Below are positions 33,588 to 49,574 of a stretch of 64,000 nt of DNA, piece by piece (position 1 is the first letter of the stretch; the number at the start of each line of letters is the position of its first letter). Under the pieces are notes generated by a model. It worked only from the letters and a program-made list of their open reading frames with translations, ran no database searches and was not told where the DNA came from. Made by a program: the position numbers and the translations under genes. The DNA is from Gymnorhina tibicen (taxonomy: Eukaryota; Chordata; Aves; Passeriformes; Artamidae), in NCBI GenBank assembly GCA_013399875.1, contig VXAZ01004042.1:1086330-1150329 (forward strand), in the 5' to 3' direction.

Positions 33588-36044
33588 GTGATAAAAGGTG
33601 GGAGTTATTAAGATAGAGTCTGCCCTTTTTAAGCTTTTGCTTCTAATCTGCAAGCTCCTGAATCTACCGCCAGTCAAATGTCATTTCTTTTCTGTTCTAA
33701 TACTAAAAATCTTTCCTGGTGGCCGTCACTGGAATGTTCCAAGGGGACAACCTGTATACCAGCATGTCTAAGTGATCTGTGTTTCTGAATTAAGCATAAT
33801 ATAGCCAAGGCTGCAAGACATGGCCAGCCACTGAGGCAGCGCTGTCTCCAGCTGGGTCTCAGGCCACACAGCCATTACTGAGGGACTGAGCTGACTGAAT
33901 ACCATGCTCATATATGGTATTCCTGCAACGTTCAGAAATAACATTATCACAGCTTATCAGTATTATATCAGCTCAGTAATATCTAAAGTTTTAATCAGTC
34001 ACATTCCTTCCTTGAAGGAGGAACTAAGAGGACTTGCAAAATGCCAAGAAAAAAACTTCTCTCTTTGCTTTTCATTTCATTGAAGCCTGGGCACTGCAAG
34101 ACTTCCAGAAAAGTCTGGCTTCTTGCATACTGCCAGCTCAGCAGGTAAACAGCTTTATGTCTATGCAAGTAGTCCTTTCATCATATTAAAATATGCAAAC
34201 AGTATTGACATCATATTTCCTTTGGATGAGTGTGATAAAAGCAGAAATTCCTTTAATTTCTGGAAAAATTACTTACAGAAGTTTTTTTGTAAAGATGATT
34301 ACTACAGCAATAGGACATATCAATGTTTTCCTTATCATTATGGCTCATCTTGCCAGTTTCTTAAGGAGTTGGGAAAATGCACAAAAACTGTAAGGGAGGC
34401 CCAGACAGACAGGGCCTATCCTGCCCTTGTGCAGGTACATTGCAGTGTATCTAAATCTGTTTCCACAATCAGTTCTTTCATCTTCAAGCACATATACTAC
34501 AGTCAGCTGTGCTGTTTTTAGCACATGATTTCTGCAAAATAAATCGTGCTAAATGTCAAGCAGATATAGGGGACCAAGCTGTTCTTGAATGAGTAAAAAT
34601 TGTGTTGGATTTAAGGAGAAATGTCTTTGGTTCATCACTGCTGGTTTATCTCTGTCATGTTTACAAACACTGTCTGGATAAATTCAATCAACAAGACTTT
34701 CACTAGGAGAAAAGTGATCATCTTCTACAACCTTTTAGAAAAAAAACTAAACAGATAAATAGTCTAAAATATTTCACCCTTTTTATGTAGTAACATGTAG
34801 TAGCATCTGAAATTGGGTAAAAATAAGGAATGGTCTCTGAAAGACAGTTTGAATTAGGGCTAGTAAAGGACATCACCACATACAAAAAGGTCGTAATTCC
34901 TTCAGCACTAAGCAAGAAACCCTGTGCATCCAAACTGTCTTTCCAGCAGTGTGCATATATAAATGTTTATGTGTATAAAAGCTTTGTATAAGCAGTTAAT
35001 CAAGAGCAGCTTAACACTTTTAGAGAGCCTAATGTCTTTTTCAGACATGATTTTATAATACACTATGGACTGATTGTTTCTGAACATCAGACTTATGCAC
35101 TAAAAAGTAAACCATTCTTTTTTCCCCTGGGCAGGAGCAGCAATACTAAACCAATTTATGCACATCATTTCTGAAGCATGATGATCAAGAAATAAAGTTC
35201 CTGATTAAACCTACTGGTACTAGCAAGAATGAAAGAACTGACTTTTAGATTTCTAAAGAAGTGATGCTTTTCTGACCCGCCATTCAACTGTATCCTATCT
35301 AACTCAGTCCTTTCTCCAATTTGTTCTGAAGTCTAATTCAGTCCTCCACAGCATCTACAGTCCTTCTCAGTATCATATGTCCAGATATTCCTAGTATATA
35401 GCACTATTTACATTAAATAGGAAATAAGCTATTAGAAATCATGAATATATTTCAAAACCTCAACACATTAACATTGTACTAGAGAAGACAAGTTGCAAAT
35501 CATCAGAAGAAGAATCACCTCTTCACCCTGCATTCAGTATTTCATCCTCCCCTGCAGTTAAGGCCAAGACACAACATAGTTAAAATCCAAAATGACTGAA
35601 TTATTTGTATAAAGTTTTGCAGAATCTTTACATGAAATTTTGGTTTAGATAGAATATAATCATGAAATATAAGAGCTCTACTCTTAATTAAAAAACTGGA
35701 AGTGACAGAGAAACAAGTCAGTTAACACAAAGCCTATAAATGGAAGATCTAACACACCTACATTAAAAACTCCACTGAACAAAAATCACGTAAACAGTGA
35801 GATCCAGTTACAAAATCAATATAGTTTTATTCAGTGTTTCCTGTTTTTCATTGACAAAGATACTCAAAAGAAAAACTTTATTGATCAGTAATAACGTTAG
35901 CATGTCTAACACTGAAATTCAGATCATTTTGTAATTCTCTCTTTCTTTAGCTTCTCTAATATTATTTTTCAAGTCTCAGAGGAAACATGAGATCTCCTGT
36001 AAACACAAATACCTCAGAAGTGAAAATTCCCAGTCCCGATATCA

Positions 36045-36891
<847 letters not shown>

Positions 36892-38587
36892 TTAGCATGG
36901 GATTATAGAATAGCATTTCTCTGGGAATTCTCTTCCCTCTACAGCTATTAGCATTCAAAACTCTCTGCTTTTAACTACAATGCCACAATATTTTCCACAG
37001 TAATTATGTGAAGAAATGTGCACAAATCGTGTATTTTCAATCACCTCCAGCTGACGCCTAGGTTCAGAAATATCTTACATTTGTGTCTAAGTGCTTCTCT
37101 CTGTAGTAAAGTAATTGAATCACATGTCATTACTGAATCTGCCATCAATACGAACTCACACGTAAGTTGCTATTTCATTAGCCAAAAGAGAGCTTTATCA
37201 GAGATATTTTCCTACTTGCAAACCTATGGAATTTTTTAATACCATCATCATCTATTGAGCTTTGCAGTCTAAGGGAGAAACTAAGTGCAAGAACATTAAG
37301 TTCAAAAATTACTCAGTCACCTCATTTTATTTAAAACTAGCCGTGTTAGGAAAAAACAGAAAACTACAAAGCTGAGATCTGCAGCAGCACATCTTTCTGC
37401 TATTGCCAGTCTTATCATCAAATCCAGCTCCGAGTGCCAATTTTCCCATCTTTACCAGCTCTGCCCTTCACCTCTGTCCTCTTACCCACCTCTTTGGATC
37501 TTTGTTGTCCTCAACACCCAGTTTTAGCCTGGCTGGGACAATCCCAGGTTTTGAGCACCCGGAATTGTAGTCGCAGGCCTGCCACAGCCACCAGCAAGGA
37601 GCTGCTCAGTGACACCTTTCCATGCATCCAAAAGCCAAACAAGCACAGGCCTCTCGCTTCACCTCCTGCCCAGTTCAGGGTGGCAACAGGCTGGGAGCAG
37701 GGCCTTGCAGGGTCCCCACAGAGCAGTGACATTCATGGGGCAGCAGCATGGGCACAACACCCAGGAATGAAAGTGGCCTTGCCCTGAGGAGCAGTGCTTA
37801 TGCGCAAGAGACTTCTGCCAAAGGGAGGAACAGGAGGGACAGACTGTTCACTAGCCCTATCCCTTACAGTGGACACTCTTCACTTGTTTCTGATCCTCTT
37901 TCGAATCTAACAAAGTGGTTATAACCACTTTTGGTTATAACTTTATCAATTAAAGGAAAAACTCATGCCCTTAAAGGCAATTCTCTGCAAAAAGATGCTT
38001 GTGAACCCAACTACGCTGGGTTTTTTTCACCCACAAGAAGGAGAAAGAGTAAGAGAACATACAGCAGAAGGTGCACACTAATGTCCAGCACTGGCCGTTC
38101 TTCTCCGGAAGAATTAATCTGGCCAAATTTTCAACATCTTAGCAACATGTCACCTCTGTTTCTGACACTGATTTTATACCAACTTTCCCCACATCGCTGA
38201 TCTATTTGCAAAGTTCACTCACATGAGTGAGAAGACATATGAGAAGTTAATGTGCGCCTGCTGAGCTGTCCCTGTTTCTTAAGACTTGAGGAAATGCAAA
38301 CACAGCCTATGGCAAAGATAGATGTAAAAGCCGTGTGGAGTACAGCAGACTGAGATGATCAATTTGGGCACAAGCATGCTAGTTGTGTCACCACTGACCT
38401 AGAAATGCAGTGCAAAAATGTCACAAGGGAAGGCAGTCAGACTGCTGAGAGAGCTGCAACAGCCGAGGGAAGAAAAACAGGAGCTCTATCTTTTCATACT
38501 CGGTTAAAAGCATGCACCTTACTGTGTTCACCAGCCCTTCCCTTTGCACTCCTTTTGTTTATAACAAAGCACAATGGTTCATCAATT

Positions 38588-38625
38588 AAAAAAAAAAAAA
38601 AAAAACAACAAAAACAACAAAAAAA
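38588..38625. repeat. Poly-A and CAA simple repeat
   Basis: A run of about 18 A is followed by CAACAAAAACAACAAAAAAA. The upstream sequence does not resemble a processed transcript, so it is treated as simple sequence. Confidence 0.85.
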
Positions 38626-41027
38626 TTTACACCCCCTATCCAAGTGCCATAGCTAGGCTGGCTTGCTTATGAATCCCACTATTCAAACACATCTCTCGGC
38701 CACACAAAACAGCATGATCAGTGCTAGCTGTAAGGAGTGGAAAGGTGTACTGGGTCCACTGAAAAATACTCTATCTGAAATTTCCCAAATTACAGGAAAA
38801 TTACAACCCTAATTTTCCTGCTTGGCTCACAGAAGCACTAGCTCCAACATACATTTGAATGCACATTTTGTCGAGTGGCTGCAGAATAAAACAGTCTGAG
38901 ACTGATGCATGTTACCTTATAGTTTCTCTAACACTGATCGCTTTCATATTCCTTAATAAATAGTAGTAGGAATAAAAGCTTGAGAGCCAAAAGAGAGATA
39001 AAGCCAAGGTAGGATGTGCGGCTTAGCCAAGAAAGCAGATATGCTTACTGATTTTTTTTTTTTATTACTGTTAACATAAATTTAGAATCAATTGCCCTCT
39101 TTCTCCAGTATTTTCTAATCTTCAAAAAAATCTGCCAAAACTTCAGGCAAAGCAATCTCCCTTCCAGAGCAGAGAACTAAACTTCTTCCTTGCACAGCCT
39201 GTCAGGTGCATTTCTATATGACAAAGGGTCAATTGGAGTGAGCATCTCACATGCATCCCCGAGGACTTGGCTAATGGCCTCTACCCTACTTCTCTTCAGC
39301 AAGACCAAAGAGCTGCTTTATCAGCTCAGCACTGGTTTTAACATGAAGCTTATGCTTGCTTGTTTCCTGCAATCTTGAATAAGTGTGCAGGTGAAACATG
39401 AGGCCAAAACCTGGAACAAACTACACCTTAGCAGCTGTACATGAGCAAGCAGATCATGCTCATGAAAAAATGAGAAACAGCAGCCTCAGCACTGGATCAG
39501 AAGTATTGAAGGCACGAGAAAATTGCTCCACTCACCTAAGGAAGAAAATTACCGTTACTGGGCTATGTCTAAATTTCTTTAGGGACTTCATAAGATATCC
39601 ACATTTTTTCCCACCTAAGCATACTTGCTTTACCACCATACCTGTGTCTGGAATTTTAGGGACATAAGAAGCCTTTTGCCCTCTAGAATCTGTGTGACAC
39701 CTGTCAGTATCATATGCTTGAAGGTAGAGTTAAAAAAAAAAAAATAGAACAAATGTGAAAAATGTGGCTTTCAATAAAAACTGAACCATTAACTTTCAAG
39801 GACTATGGATATGAAAGTACCAACTTTAACATTTTTGCCATGGTATCAAAGAAGGTCTTGTTATGCGTGATATATTGAACATAACTTCCTACATAAAAGC
39901 CTTGGAACAGGACCATATAGTGATAAGGAACCTCTAAGCATGTCATAAAGGAGCCATTCACAGAGAAATGAGCAGGAAGATTTTTAGCCTGCTACCATAA
40001 TATTTTGAACAAAAGTTATAAAGACAAAACCAAACCAAAACAAAAAATCTCATAGTGACTGAATCCTTTGTTTTCCAAAGCCTTTTAGAGTACAGAAACA
40101 TTACATGTGCAGTAACTCTCCCCAATCAATATAAAAACACCTATTACAAAAAAGTAAAATTTGCACTGAAATGGTGTTGAACATTAAGTATTTAAATGCA
40201 ATAAATCACAGAAATTCCCTAATACCTCCATGAGACAGCATAAAAATGCACAAAAATCTAACATGCAGCATTAAAAATTTTCAGCTGAGAACACAGTCAC
40301 TTCCTAATTGCAGTAGCTTCCATTTGATCTTGATACTCTCTAAATTAACAGCTTCACTATGTCAATCAAACACCTCAACACTATTTTCATGATTAGTTGA
40401 TCTGTAGGAGAAATTTATTCCTTCATATATTTTGACAGGCCAGCAGTAAACATGCAAGCAAAATTATGTACTGTGAACCCTGAACAACGAAATTCAACTC
40501 CCTTAAGATTTTTCACACACTATGTCCAAAACAATTAACAGCAGAACAATATTCTGTTCAGACAGAGGCCGCTGAGAAAAAGGTCATCTGAAATGACTTC
40601 AGTTGGATGAATGAAGCTGCTCAAGTATGTAATTTGTAATAAAAATTCGATTGGTGATAAAATATGTAGGTGACTTTTTTGGCTTCAAAATCATATTTAG
40701 CATCAATTTATGCTGAACGACATTTGAGATAAGTTTTTCACTTTTTAAATACAACATAAATATATTGTAAATTTAAATACAAACTTCCTGACTAGAGCAA
40801 ACTTACAGCAGTGTTTTGATATATACAGGGATCTTAAAAAGCCATAAGATAAAAGGGGGGGAATTGTTTTTCTCTTCCACATAACTTAATCTTCTACATA
40901 ACATTTCTGATCTGATCATAAAATCAGATTTAATTTTATAAACAACATTAAAATAGACCTTGACAGTAAGAGTGCCATTAGTTTTCTCATCATACTAGTA
41001 ACAGCATCTCCTCTTTATCCTTTTATC

Positions 41028-41610
41028 ACAGTATTATAGAATATTTTGAGTTGGAAGGGACCCTCAAAGATCATCAAGTCGAATTCCTGGCCCTGTACAG
41101 GACACCCCAAGAGTCACACCCTGTGCCTGAGAGCATTGTTCAAACACTTCTTGAACTCTGTCAGGCTTGGTGCTGTGACCACTTCCCTGGGGAGCCTGTT
41201 CTAGTGCCCAGCCACCCTCTGGGTGAAGAACCTTTTCTTAATATCCAGCCTAAACCTCCCCTGAAACAAGGGGCCACTGCCTTGGGTCCTGTCACAGATG
41301 ACCACAGAGAAAAGATCGGTGCCTGCCCCTCCTCTTGCCCTTGTGAGGATGTTGAAGACCACAATGAGGTCTCCTCTCAGTCTCCTCTTCTCCTTTGGCT
41401 GAACAGACCAAGTGACCTCAGCTGCTCCTCACACGGCTTCCCCTCGAGGCCCTTCACCGTCCTCGTTTTTCTCCTTCGGACACTCTCTTCATAGATAGCT
41501 TCATATCTTTCTTATCCTGCAGTGCCCAAAACTGCACACAATTTCTAAGGTGAGGCCACAGCACTGAGGAGCAGAGCAGGACAATCGCCTCTCTCGACTG
41601 GCTGGCAGTT
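41028..41610 (-). mobile_element. CR1 LINE 3' fragment, about 0.58 kb
   Basis: The plus strand begins like the reverse complement of a CR1 tail: TTATAGAATATTTTGAGTTGGAAGGGACCCTCAAAGATCATC. It then shows ACTTCCCTGGGGAGCCTGTTCTAGTGCCC, ACCCTCTGGGTGAAGAACCTTTTCTTAATATCCAGCCTAAACCTCC, GAGGTCTCCTCTCAGTCTCCTCTTCTCC, CAGCTGCTCCTCACACGGCTTCCCCTC and TGCAGTGCCCAAAACTGCACACAAT. It is the longest and best preserved CR1 copy here. A 147-codon plus-strand frame across it is antisense to the element and is not a gene. Confidence 0.93.
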
Positions 41611-44600
41611 CATGTTTTACATGCTATTGCTTGGGACTTCTTCCCTTTGCAGGACCTCATCAGGATTCAGCTGGTGAGTAAGCAGCATGAGATGGGTGAA
41701 AACAGAAACTGAACAGCAAAGAAAACCCTCCTCCCACCTAACGGAGGAAGCAACTTTCAGTCAAGTTAGGACAGGTTTCCTCGGTGGCTCGCTGCAGCTA
41801 CAAATCTGGCAGCATTCTCTCCAGTGAAGTTCATTCTCTTGCGAGCTTACACCTGCTGCCTTCTCAGCAGTATTTCAGCCACTGAAACTTGTCTGCACGT
41901 TACTTTGTGACTATGTACACCAAAATGTGCGCCTGTTCCCTTTCACAGAGCAATCCGTAAAGCTCTGCATCTCCACTCTCCAAGGGTAACCTGTATTTCC
42001 AAGTTACATAGATGAACACATGTACATGGAAACTTTTACAGAGCTCTTGTATGCACACGTATATGCACGTACACATACAACACACCCTTTAATGTGTGTA
42101 TATATATACGATGATGACATTCATGTGATAAATTAACTACAGCACAAACACTACCTAACAACTTTAATGACCCCACTGACTATTCAATTCACCTGCCTCA
42201 AGTCCTGTTGTGTACAGCCTTCTAACATTACAGCCCTCTTAGCCTCTGTTTAAATACTATTTTGTTAATCTATCAACCTTTTGCCTCACAAATGTGTCTC
42301 CTCTCTTTACAGTGTATCCAGATGGAAAATCTGAAGCTCTCAAAAGGTGAGTTTGGTGGATGTAAGAGGTCTCTAAGAAGTATAGGCTGTAAAACTACTG
42401 GAAATCGCAAAATCCCAGGTTTAGTCATTGGGCTCCAATAATGGGGAATTCCAACCTAACATGACAGCCTTTTCCAAGATATTTTCTGTCTTCAGAGTAT
42501 TTTAATACAGTATCCATTATTTAATTCTTTCTCATAAGGTAACCACAATACTAAGAAATCATAAGTCCTATAGACTGGGAAATCAATAAAATTTGTCTCT
42601 GTATTATTGTGACAAAATAGAATGAGGCAGGATATACGCAAGAGAGGAGATTTCACTTAGCTATTGTGCAAAGACATTCTTAACATCAGAGATGACTCAA
42701 ACTGCTTTGTCCCAGTTAGGTGGGTGCCACTGCTATCCTATCAGGCCACCCTCTACACTGAGGTACACAAAAGGATGATGACTCACTCTCATCCTGTGCC
42801 ATCACATATACAAATGTAGAACACATGAAACAAACAGCTCTAAGGAAACAAAACAGCTTTTTTGGTCAACAACTGTTTTGTGGGGGTGATTTTTAGTACT
42901 TATAAAAATGTAATGTATGACTGCTGGAGGTATTGTATTACCGAAAACAGAGCAATGTAGGTGGTCTGAAACACACCTGCCTAACTTTAGTTGAGGCCCC
43001 TCCTTGGGAGGAATAACTGAGAGCTGGTGCATCCCACCATGGGTAGGCATTAAAGATAAATATAACTAGAGCAACCCAATCAGATTTTAAACTGGACCTC
43101 CAGCAGAGAAATCCTGACTGCTGATCCAATAGTGGCATGCACACTCCAATCCAGTTTTCTCCTGAAATACATGGCCATTTATCTTTTTTTTTTTGTCAAA
43201 TTGTTGTGTTGCATTGTAAATTTTGAGGACTTAAAGTGTCTATTTACCTGGTTACAAAATGATACAGGGCTTAAGCCAACTAAACAACCAGAATTCTTAT
43301 GCTTGCTTTCTTTTTCCAGCTCTTCCTAGATTAAGAATTTTAATATCTGTCATATGTTAGATAAACACTAATGAATCTTATTTGCTCGTATACAGAGACT
43401 CATTATTCCTATTAGCAAAGTTAATATGTCACATCTGGCAAAGACTGCATTCATTCAAATCAAACAACAGTTGCTAAATATCAAAAAGTAGATCTGAATT
43501 CTGAGATTTTATGGGAAATGTGGTTAACTTAATCTTAATCCCATCAAGGAAAAGTTTTTTGTGTATTATATGTGGATTAACTTTGGTTAGTATTTATAGG
43601 CAGAAATGCTAGCTCATGAAAGTACTGTAGAACAGCCCCTTTGCATTTCCTGTTGTGTCCATTTTAAGGATTTAATTTAATATCAAAAAAGATGTTCCAC
43701 ATTCAAAAATATCTTCAGTTTAAAGGGTTTTTTAAAAGGATTAAGATATGATTTAGGAAAAAAATTAAATGCTTTTCCAAAGCACAAAAATTTTAGCATG
43801 TGAGTTTCATTTAGTATGGAAATCAAAGCTCTGCAAAAGCCCATGTTTAAATACATCCATATGTTTGTTATTTCTCTCTATAACAAGTCCATTGCTTGTC
43901 TATACTAACATTACTCTCCTTAATGCCAACACTCTGATCTGGGCTGTCACAGAAACTGGTTTAAGCAGATGAGATTCTACATTTCAAAAATGGATCAGAC
44001 CATTAAAATTACATTCTGCTGGTTCCTAATCTCAGAACTTCTCACAGGGACTAGTCTGTTGCAGGTACCCTAATGACTGTACTTTATTCAGGCCAACATA
44101 CTCTGTTCAAAACTGTAGCTCCTACTCAAACTTTGTGTTCCTACTGTATGTCCTGAAACAAAAACATGTGATTGTAATGCTAACCCCGTTTCCTTACACT
44201 TTGCTTATCCTAGAGAAGTGAAAACCAAGGGATTAGGTACACAGCAGGTGTCTGCTCTGCCAAAGAAGCCTATAAAGCTACAGCTCTCTGCACTATCCCT
44301 TCTTCAAGGAAAACTTCAATGCCCAACACACTAATGACAGAGCTCCCTAAAAATCCTTATACTGGCCTATCGGATTTACAAGACCTGAAAGACCAAAGAA
44401 AGAGGTAGTGTCTGGAAAAGACAGACAGGAAAAACAAGTTGAAAGAGAAATAATGCCTTTGTAGAAATCCATGGCAAGAAACACATTCCCCATGAAGTAA
44501 TGCCAGTATGGGGCACTCAGACTGATCTGTGTCTCGCTCCTACTTCTGCTGCCGATTTTCAGGCAACCATGGCAAACCATTTCATCTCACTATTTCCCCT

Positions 44601-47600
44601 GCATTTAATATCAAGGGAGAATCAACACCAAGAGTCTAAAGGCAATGATGCAGCAAAACAAGGTTTACACCAAATCAACAAGTTTGTACACACAGGTGTG
44701 GCTTCTGGATGACTCTGCAATGGTGGCACTAACAACCCTATCACAGCGGAGGGACACATATGTTATCTTCCATGAAACTGGGAATTGGTCAGCAAGTGTT
44801 ACCAATGTCAGTGCTGAGAAAGCAGCCAAAGCTGCCCTATGGTGCTGCACAAAGCCAGTTTAAATGTGCCACACCACATCCCAGGTAAATCACTGGCTGG
44901 TAACAGTCCAAACTGAGCCTGAGAGTCAGTTCCAAGCACCACATTATGCAGAAATTTACGTGGCTCACCACTGAACGTTACAGGAAATTCAGACTGGTCA
45001 AAAAGCATTCATGAATACAGCCACTTAACTGTTGTATTAATTATTCACTAAGAATTAATGTCTTATCTCCAGTCATTAATGTGCCAGAACATGCTATTCA
45101 GTACTAGAGTATCTCCTACGGTAAAAGACTGAAACCACAACAGTACCTTGCAGAAATCACACATTCACTACCTATTCCTTTCATATGGGCAGTGATCTGT
45201 TTCTTATGACACAACCTTATTAAAAATTCTAGCTGAAACCACCCAAAATAGCACTGAAAATGCTTTTAAAACGTTGCAATCACCCTTGTGCTTCACACCA
45301 TTATAAATAAAAAGGTACAAAAATATATCTGCAGCATTCCTAAGCACCATGGAGGAAAAAACAGCATCAGCTTAATCATCAGTCAGACATATCCTCTTTC
45401 GATAGAATCATTCTGCGCCTATTGACAACAGCACTGCTGGTGGTACAGTCTGACATTAGTCCATCTATGACACTTGGATCACCAAGATCAAGTTCTGTAA
45501 AAGTTCTAAATAGGAAATGGTGGGAACTTATTGTAGCTTTTAAAAAACATCTATGGATACATCCCCAGTGACGAGGTATCTTGAATTAATACAAACAGCT
45601 TTTGAGCAAAAAGACAAACACACATGCACTCAGAATACCATCCTCTTAAAGCTCAACACTGACTGTGCTTTTTTCTACAAGAATTTTCTATCCATTAATC
45701 AATACAAATTATGTATTTCTAGGCATTTGCTAGTATTGCCTCTCACATTCACAATATGAAAAGTTACGAACAAAAAGCATAAAAAAATAACTATGCATTA
45801 GTTCTTACAAAATGCCTCTGACCAGTGTCACCCCTTTCCTACAAGCAATGAATTCTTGCATAAAAAGGGTAGCTGCTAATTTACTCAGAATCACACACAG
45901 AAGAATATGGCAAGAACAGCAATTGGATCTGAAAAAACACAGTGATCAAAATTAAATTTAGATAGTAACAGGAGTATCAAACATTTGAGTTCAGAAGAAA
46001 ATAAAAAGCAATTCCATTTGCAATTTCTATCAGTGATGCTAAACATTTATATATTGTTCCAACACACCAACCACTCTTGTTATGTCACTGTTACGAATCC
46101 TGCACTCACTTAAATTCATAACATTCTGCTTACAGCAATTTGACAGAAAAACAAATGAGAACAGAAAACTGAAGCTTTTCCATGCTGCTGAGTGCAAGAA
46201 TCATGAAATGAAATCCTGAATTCTAACATTGAATCTCTTCTTATCAATAGACAACACTCCTTAGAAAATACTTATTCACAAGAATTATTATTTTTCTAGC
46301 ATTATGCTTACATGAAAGTTAACTTGCTGGTTCTGAACTCAGAAAACAGTGAATGGCAATTGTAAAAGCAAAATATTACTGAAACACTATTAACTTTCAA
46401 AGAGTATGAGGAAAAATTAATTGGCAGATGTTTTACATAGACTAATTAACAGTTCATTTCAATGCACTGTAACAGGATTAAGATAATTATGCTTAGAAAC
46501 AGAAATGTAATAATGATAAATTACTAGTTTTCATATTACGGTCAATCTCCTACATTCCAAATTCTCTGTTTAGAAATAGTTGCTTCTGTTCCATGCTGTC
46601 ATTAGCTATACAAAGGGCACAAACTCATGGCTGGGTGAAACAACCTTTCAACCAAGATACAGGAGATTTCTTTGCTTCATGAGGAAACAGAGCACCAGCT
46701 CTGTTCATAAGCAAAGCAGAAGGTAAAAACACCAGTCCTGTTTTCACCAGGGCACCGTTACTGGATAGAAGCTGAAGCTGCATCAGGAATTTGCATTTCT
46801 TACGGAAAACTGGAGAGGAAAGCTTAAGTTGTGTAAGCCTATCAAATTACAAAATCTCCTCATATGGAAGTTTAAGACTGAGAGTCTGTATTCTGTGATG
46901 GTGTATAAAAAACCTAAATTCATATGTTTTTATATGGGTTGTAAGGAATAACTCTGTCAAGGATTTCAGGCCACAAATTAGGAAAAAAATTACCTTCAAG
47001 GTTTTCTTTTATTACCTCTATGAGGACTAACAACTGCATCCAAGTGCCACAATATTACTGTAAACCATTTCAAAGTAACAGTTACATGAAGGTAACCCCT
47101 GAGTAAAGAATGTGTTGATAAGTCAGGCTTGATATTTTGTGGTTTTATTTCAGGCCTTCTACTTTCAAGGAGTTTTTTTTCATTCCTTTTTTTTTTTTAA
47201 TTTCAAAGGTGCGTTTTTCTTCTATTTCCCCACAAAGACATAATAACAACAACAACAAAAAAAACCCCTACAACTATTTGCCTTTAAATGAAAAACAGAC
47301 TTGCATTCCACCTCTCTCATTTCTGTAGCTTCACTGCCTTCATCATGCTCTTTTGTTGGGTTTTTTTTTTTTTGCTTTGCTTTCTACTATCAAGTCCTTG
47401 ACACTTGGAGACTAAAACCTCACAACTAACAGCACAAAGATCAGAGCAGGCACAGAAATAGAAATTGCGAGATTAGAAATCTCAAAGACCTGAAAAGTAG
47501 ACAGAGGAGAAATAAGCAGGTATTGAGGCAGAACCAAAGAGAATAAAGGAAAGCAATGAAAAATACTTTCAAAAATAATAATAAAGAATGCGTGACTGTA

Positions 47601-49574
47601 TTATTAATGTGCAGCTCAGTAAATTAGTTCTGCAAAACTGGAGTATCACACTTACCCAAAGCTAAGTAGATTGGAACAAGGGAGATAAGTGTAAAAGCAC
47701 TGTGCATTATAAATACCCACTGACACCTTTCACATTTAGTCCATTTTTTTATTCACACACTGAAGTCAGCAAATATAAAGAGCCCTAGTGTTCCTACTAT
47801 CAATCACTATTGTTCTGAGCCTTCAAATAAATAACAAAAAATCCCAATGCATAATGAATGAAAAACCCAAGACATCAGGCAAATTTTTTGTGTTGATCAG
47901 GTTTCTAACTTCATTCCCTCAGTAACCATATGCTACTCAGTCTTCACAGGTTTTCCAATTCACTTCTATATTTTCAAGGCTTGCTAGGGCTTTCTAGCTG
48001 TTTTTTCAGAAATCCCTAGCTACTCATACACTCCCTGTCCCTCCTGCATAATCTGCTGCTTTACAAGCATTTTTTACCCCACATCTAAAGAGAACAAATG
48101 GGAGATACTTATTTTATTTTGGTCTTTCCTTAGATGAAGTCAGGATGTTAGTTCCAAGAATGCCAAAGAAAGGTTTTCACCATGGAATTTGCTACAAAAC
48201 ATTAGCTTTGCAACAGATGAGCAACTGATTTCTATAAACATCTTATAGGCAATCTGTGTTATCTTAATGAGCTTTTGGGATGGAATTTCAACTCCTAAAA
48301 TCAGGACACTTTTATAAGGCTGCACCCACAAATTATTCTCAATGGTATTCGTTTACAGGTAGAAATACTATCCTGGGCTTTGATCTTTGATCTCCTTACA
48401 TATCAGCAGTACGTGGTAAGAAACTACCAAGACAAAAACATACATACTCGAATGAGATGCACTAAAGAGATGCTGCAAAGCACGTCTGAAACAATGATAC
48501 ACCCACAGCTTTTCAGAGCCCTTAAGCAGACAACTTTCAGCCAGAAGGACACTAAAAGCCAGGATAGAAGTGAATACTGCTAACATTCAACCCAAACTCC
48601 CATTTTTACAGTTACATTCCATTGGCCTGAAAAATTAATAGTATCAACCAACATACCCTTGATTACCTCACTGACATGGCTCCTACATATCTTCACCTAG
48701 TCCTGACTTTCTTTTTATTCCAGACACCATCTTGCCATTGCTGGTAAGATATTCTGAATTATCTAGACAAGCTCTTTTTGATTTTCAGCAGCCTAACTCA
48801 TTTCAAATCCCAACATCAATCTTCTCAATTTCTCCATAATCTAATTTATTATTTATTTTTTAAAGATGTACCTATCTGAATGGAGCTTCTTGAAGTATTT
48901 TTTTAACTAAGATATAGTTTATCTTTAAGGAAATGTATTATTGTTATATTCTCTATTGGTATTTCATAAAAAACACCTTTTATTTTAGAAAAAGTTTTTA
49001 GATGTATTAGTATATTGTATATTGGACTGATCATGTTCCACTGACTAAAGTGAGGTATATTAACAGTACACAACCTCAATCTAGAGCCTCACTGGCACAT
49101 CACATACAGACCTGTTGAAGCCCTCAAAAGGTTGAACTTTATAGTACTTCCCTATAGTTTCATAAAAATAACTAACAATGGTTTGCTATGAGTATACAAT
49201 TAAGACTTAAATCCTAGTTGCCTAATTTCTGTGTTTGTATCTCAGATTTCCATCATATAATCATGATTTAAACAATTAGCTTCAATATGTAACCCAAGCT
49301 AAAGTCTACTCTTATCATTTAACTTTAGGCCTTTGGCTGTATATAAAAGATGTAATTTCAAATAGCACTTGAACACACGTAATACAAGAATTGTATATAA
49401 TTTTCAAACAGTATTTGAAATTACATTAAAAAATGCATTTAAAGCGTAAAGCTACAGAGAGCCATCTACAGTATATAAGGTGAAAGAAGGATCTGTAAAA
49501 CTTTAATGGAGAAGTGCCATATCAATTTAAAAACATTTGGGAGTCTTCCAGTATGGAAAAGACAAAGCTCTTAC

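Noticed and set aside
34123..34521. 132-codon plus-strand frame with several cysteines
   Set aside because: It starts at TTG, has no recognisable motif or splice context, and its composition is that of AT-rich intron.
38405..38656. Possible processed retrocopy ending in poly-A
   Set aside because: The sequence before the A-run matches no recognised transcript, no target-site duplication was found, and the A-run continues into CAA simple repeats.
41051..41494. 147-codon plus-strand open frame
   Set aside because: It lies wholly inside the CR1 fragment, antisense to the element, and follows the repeat consensus.
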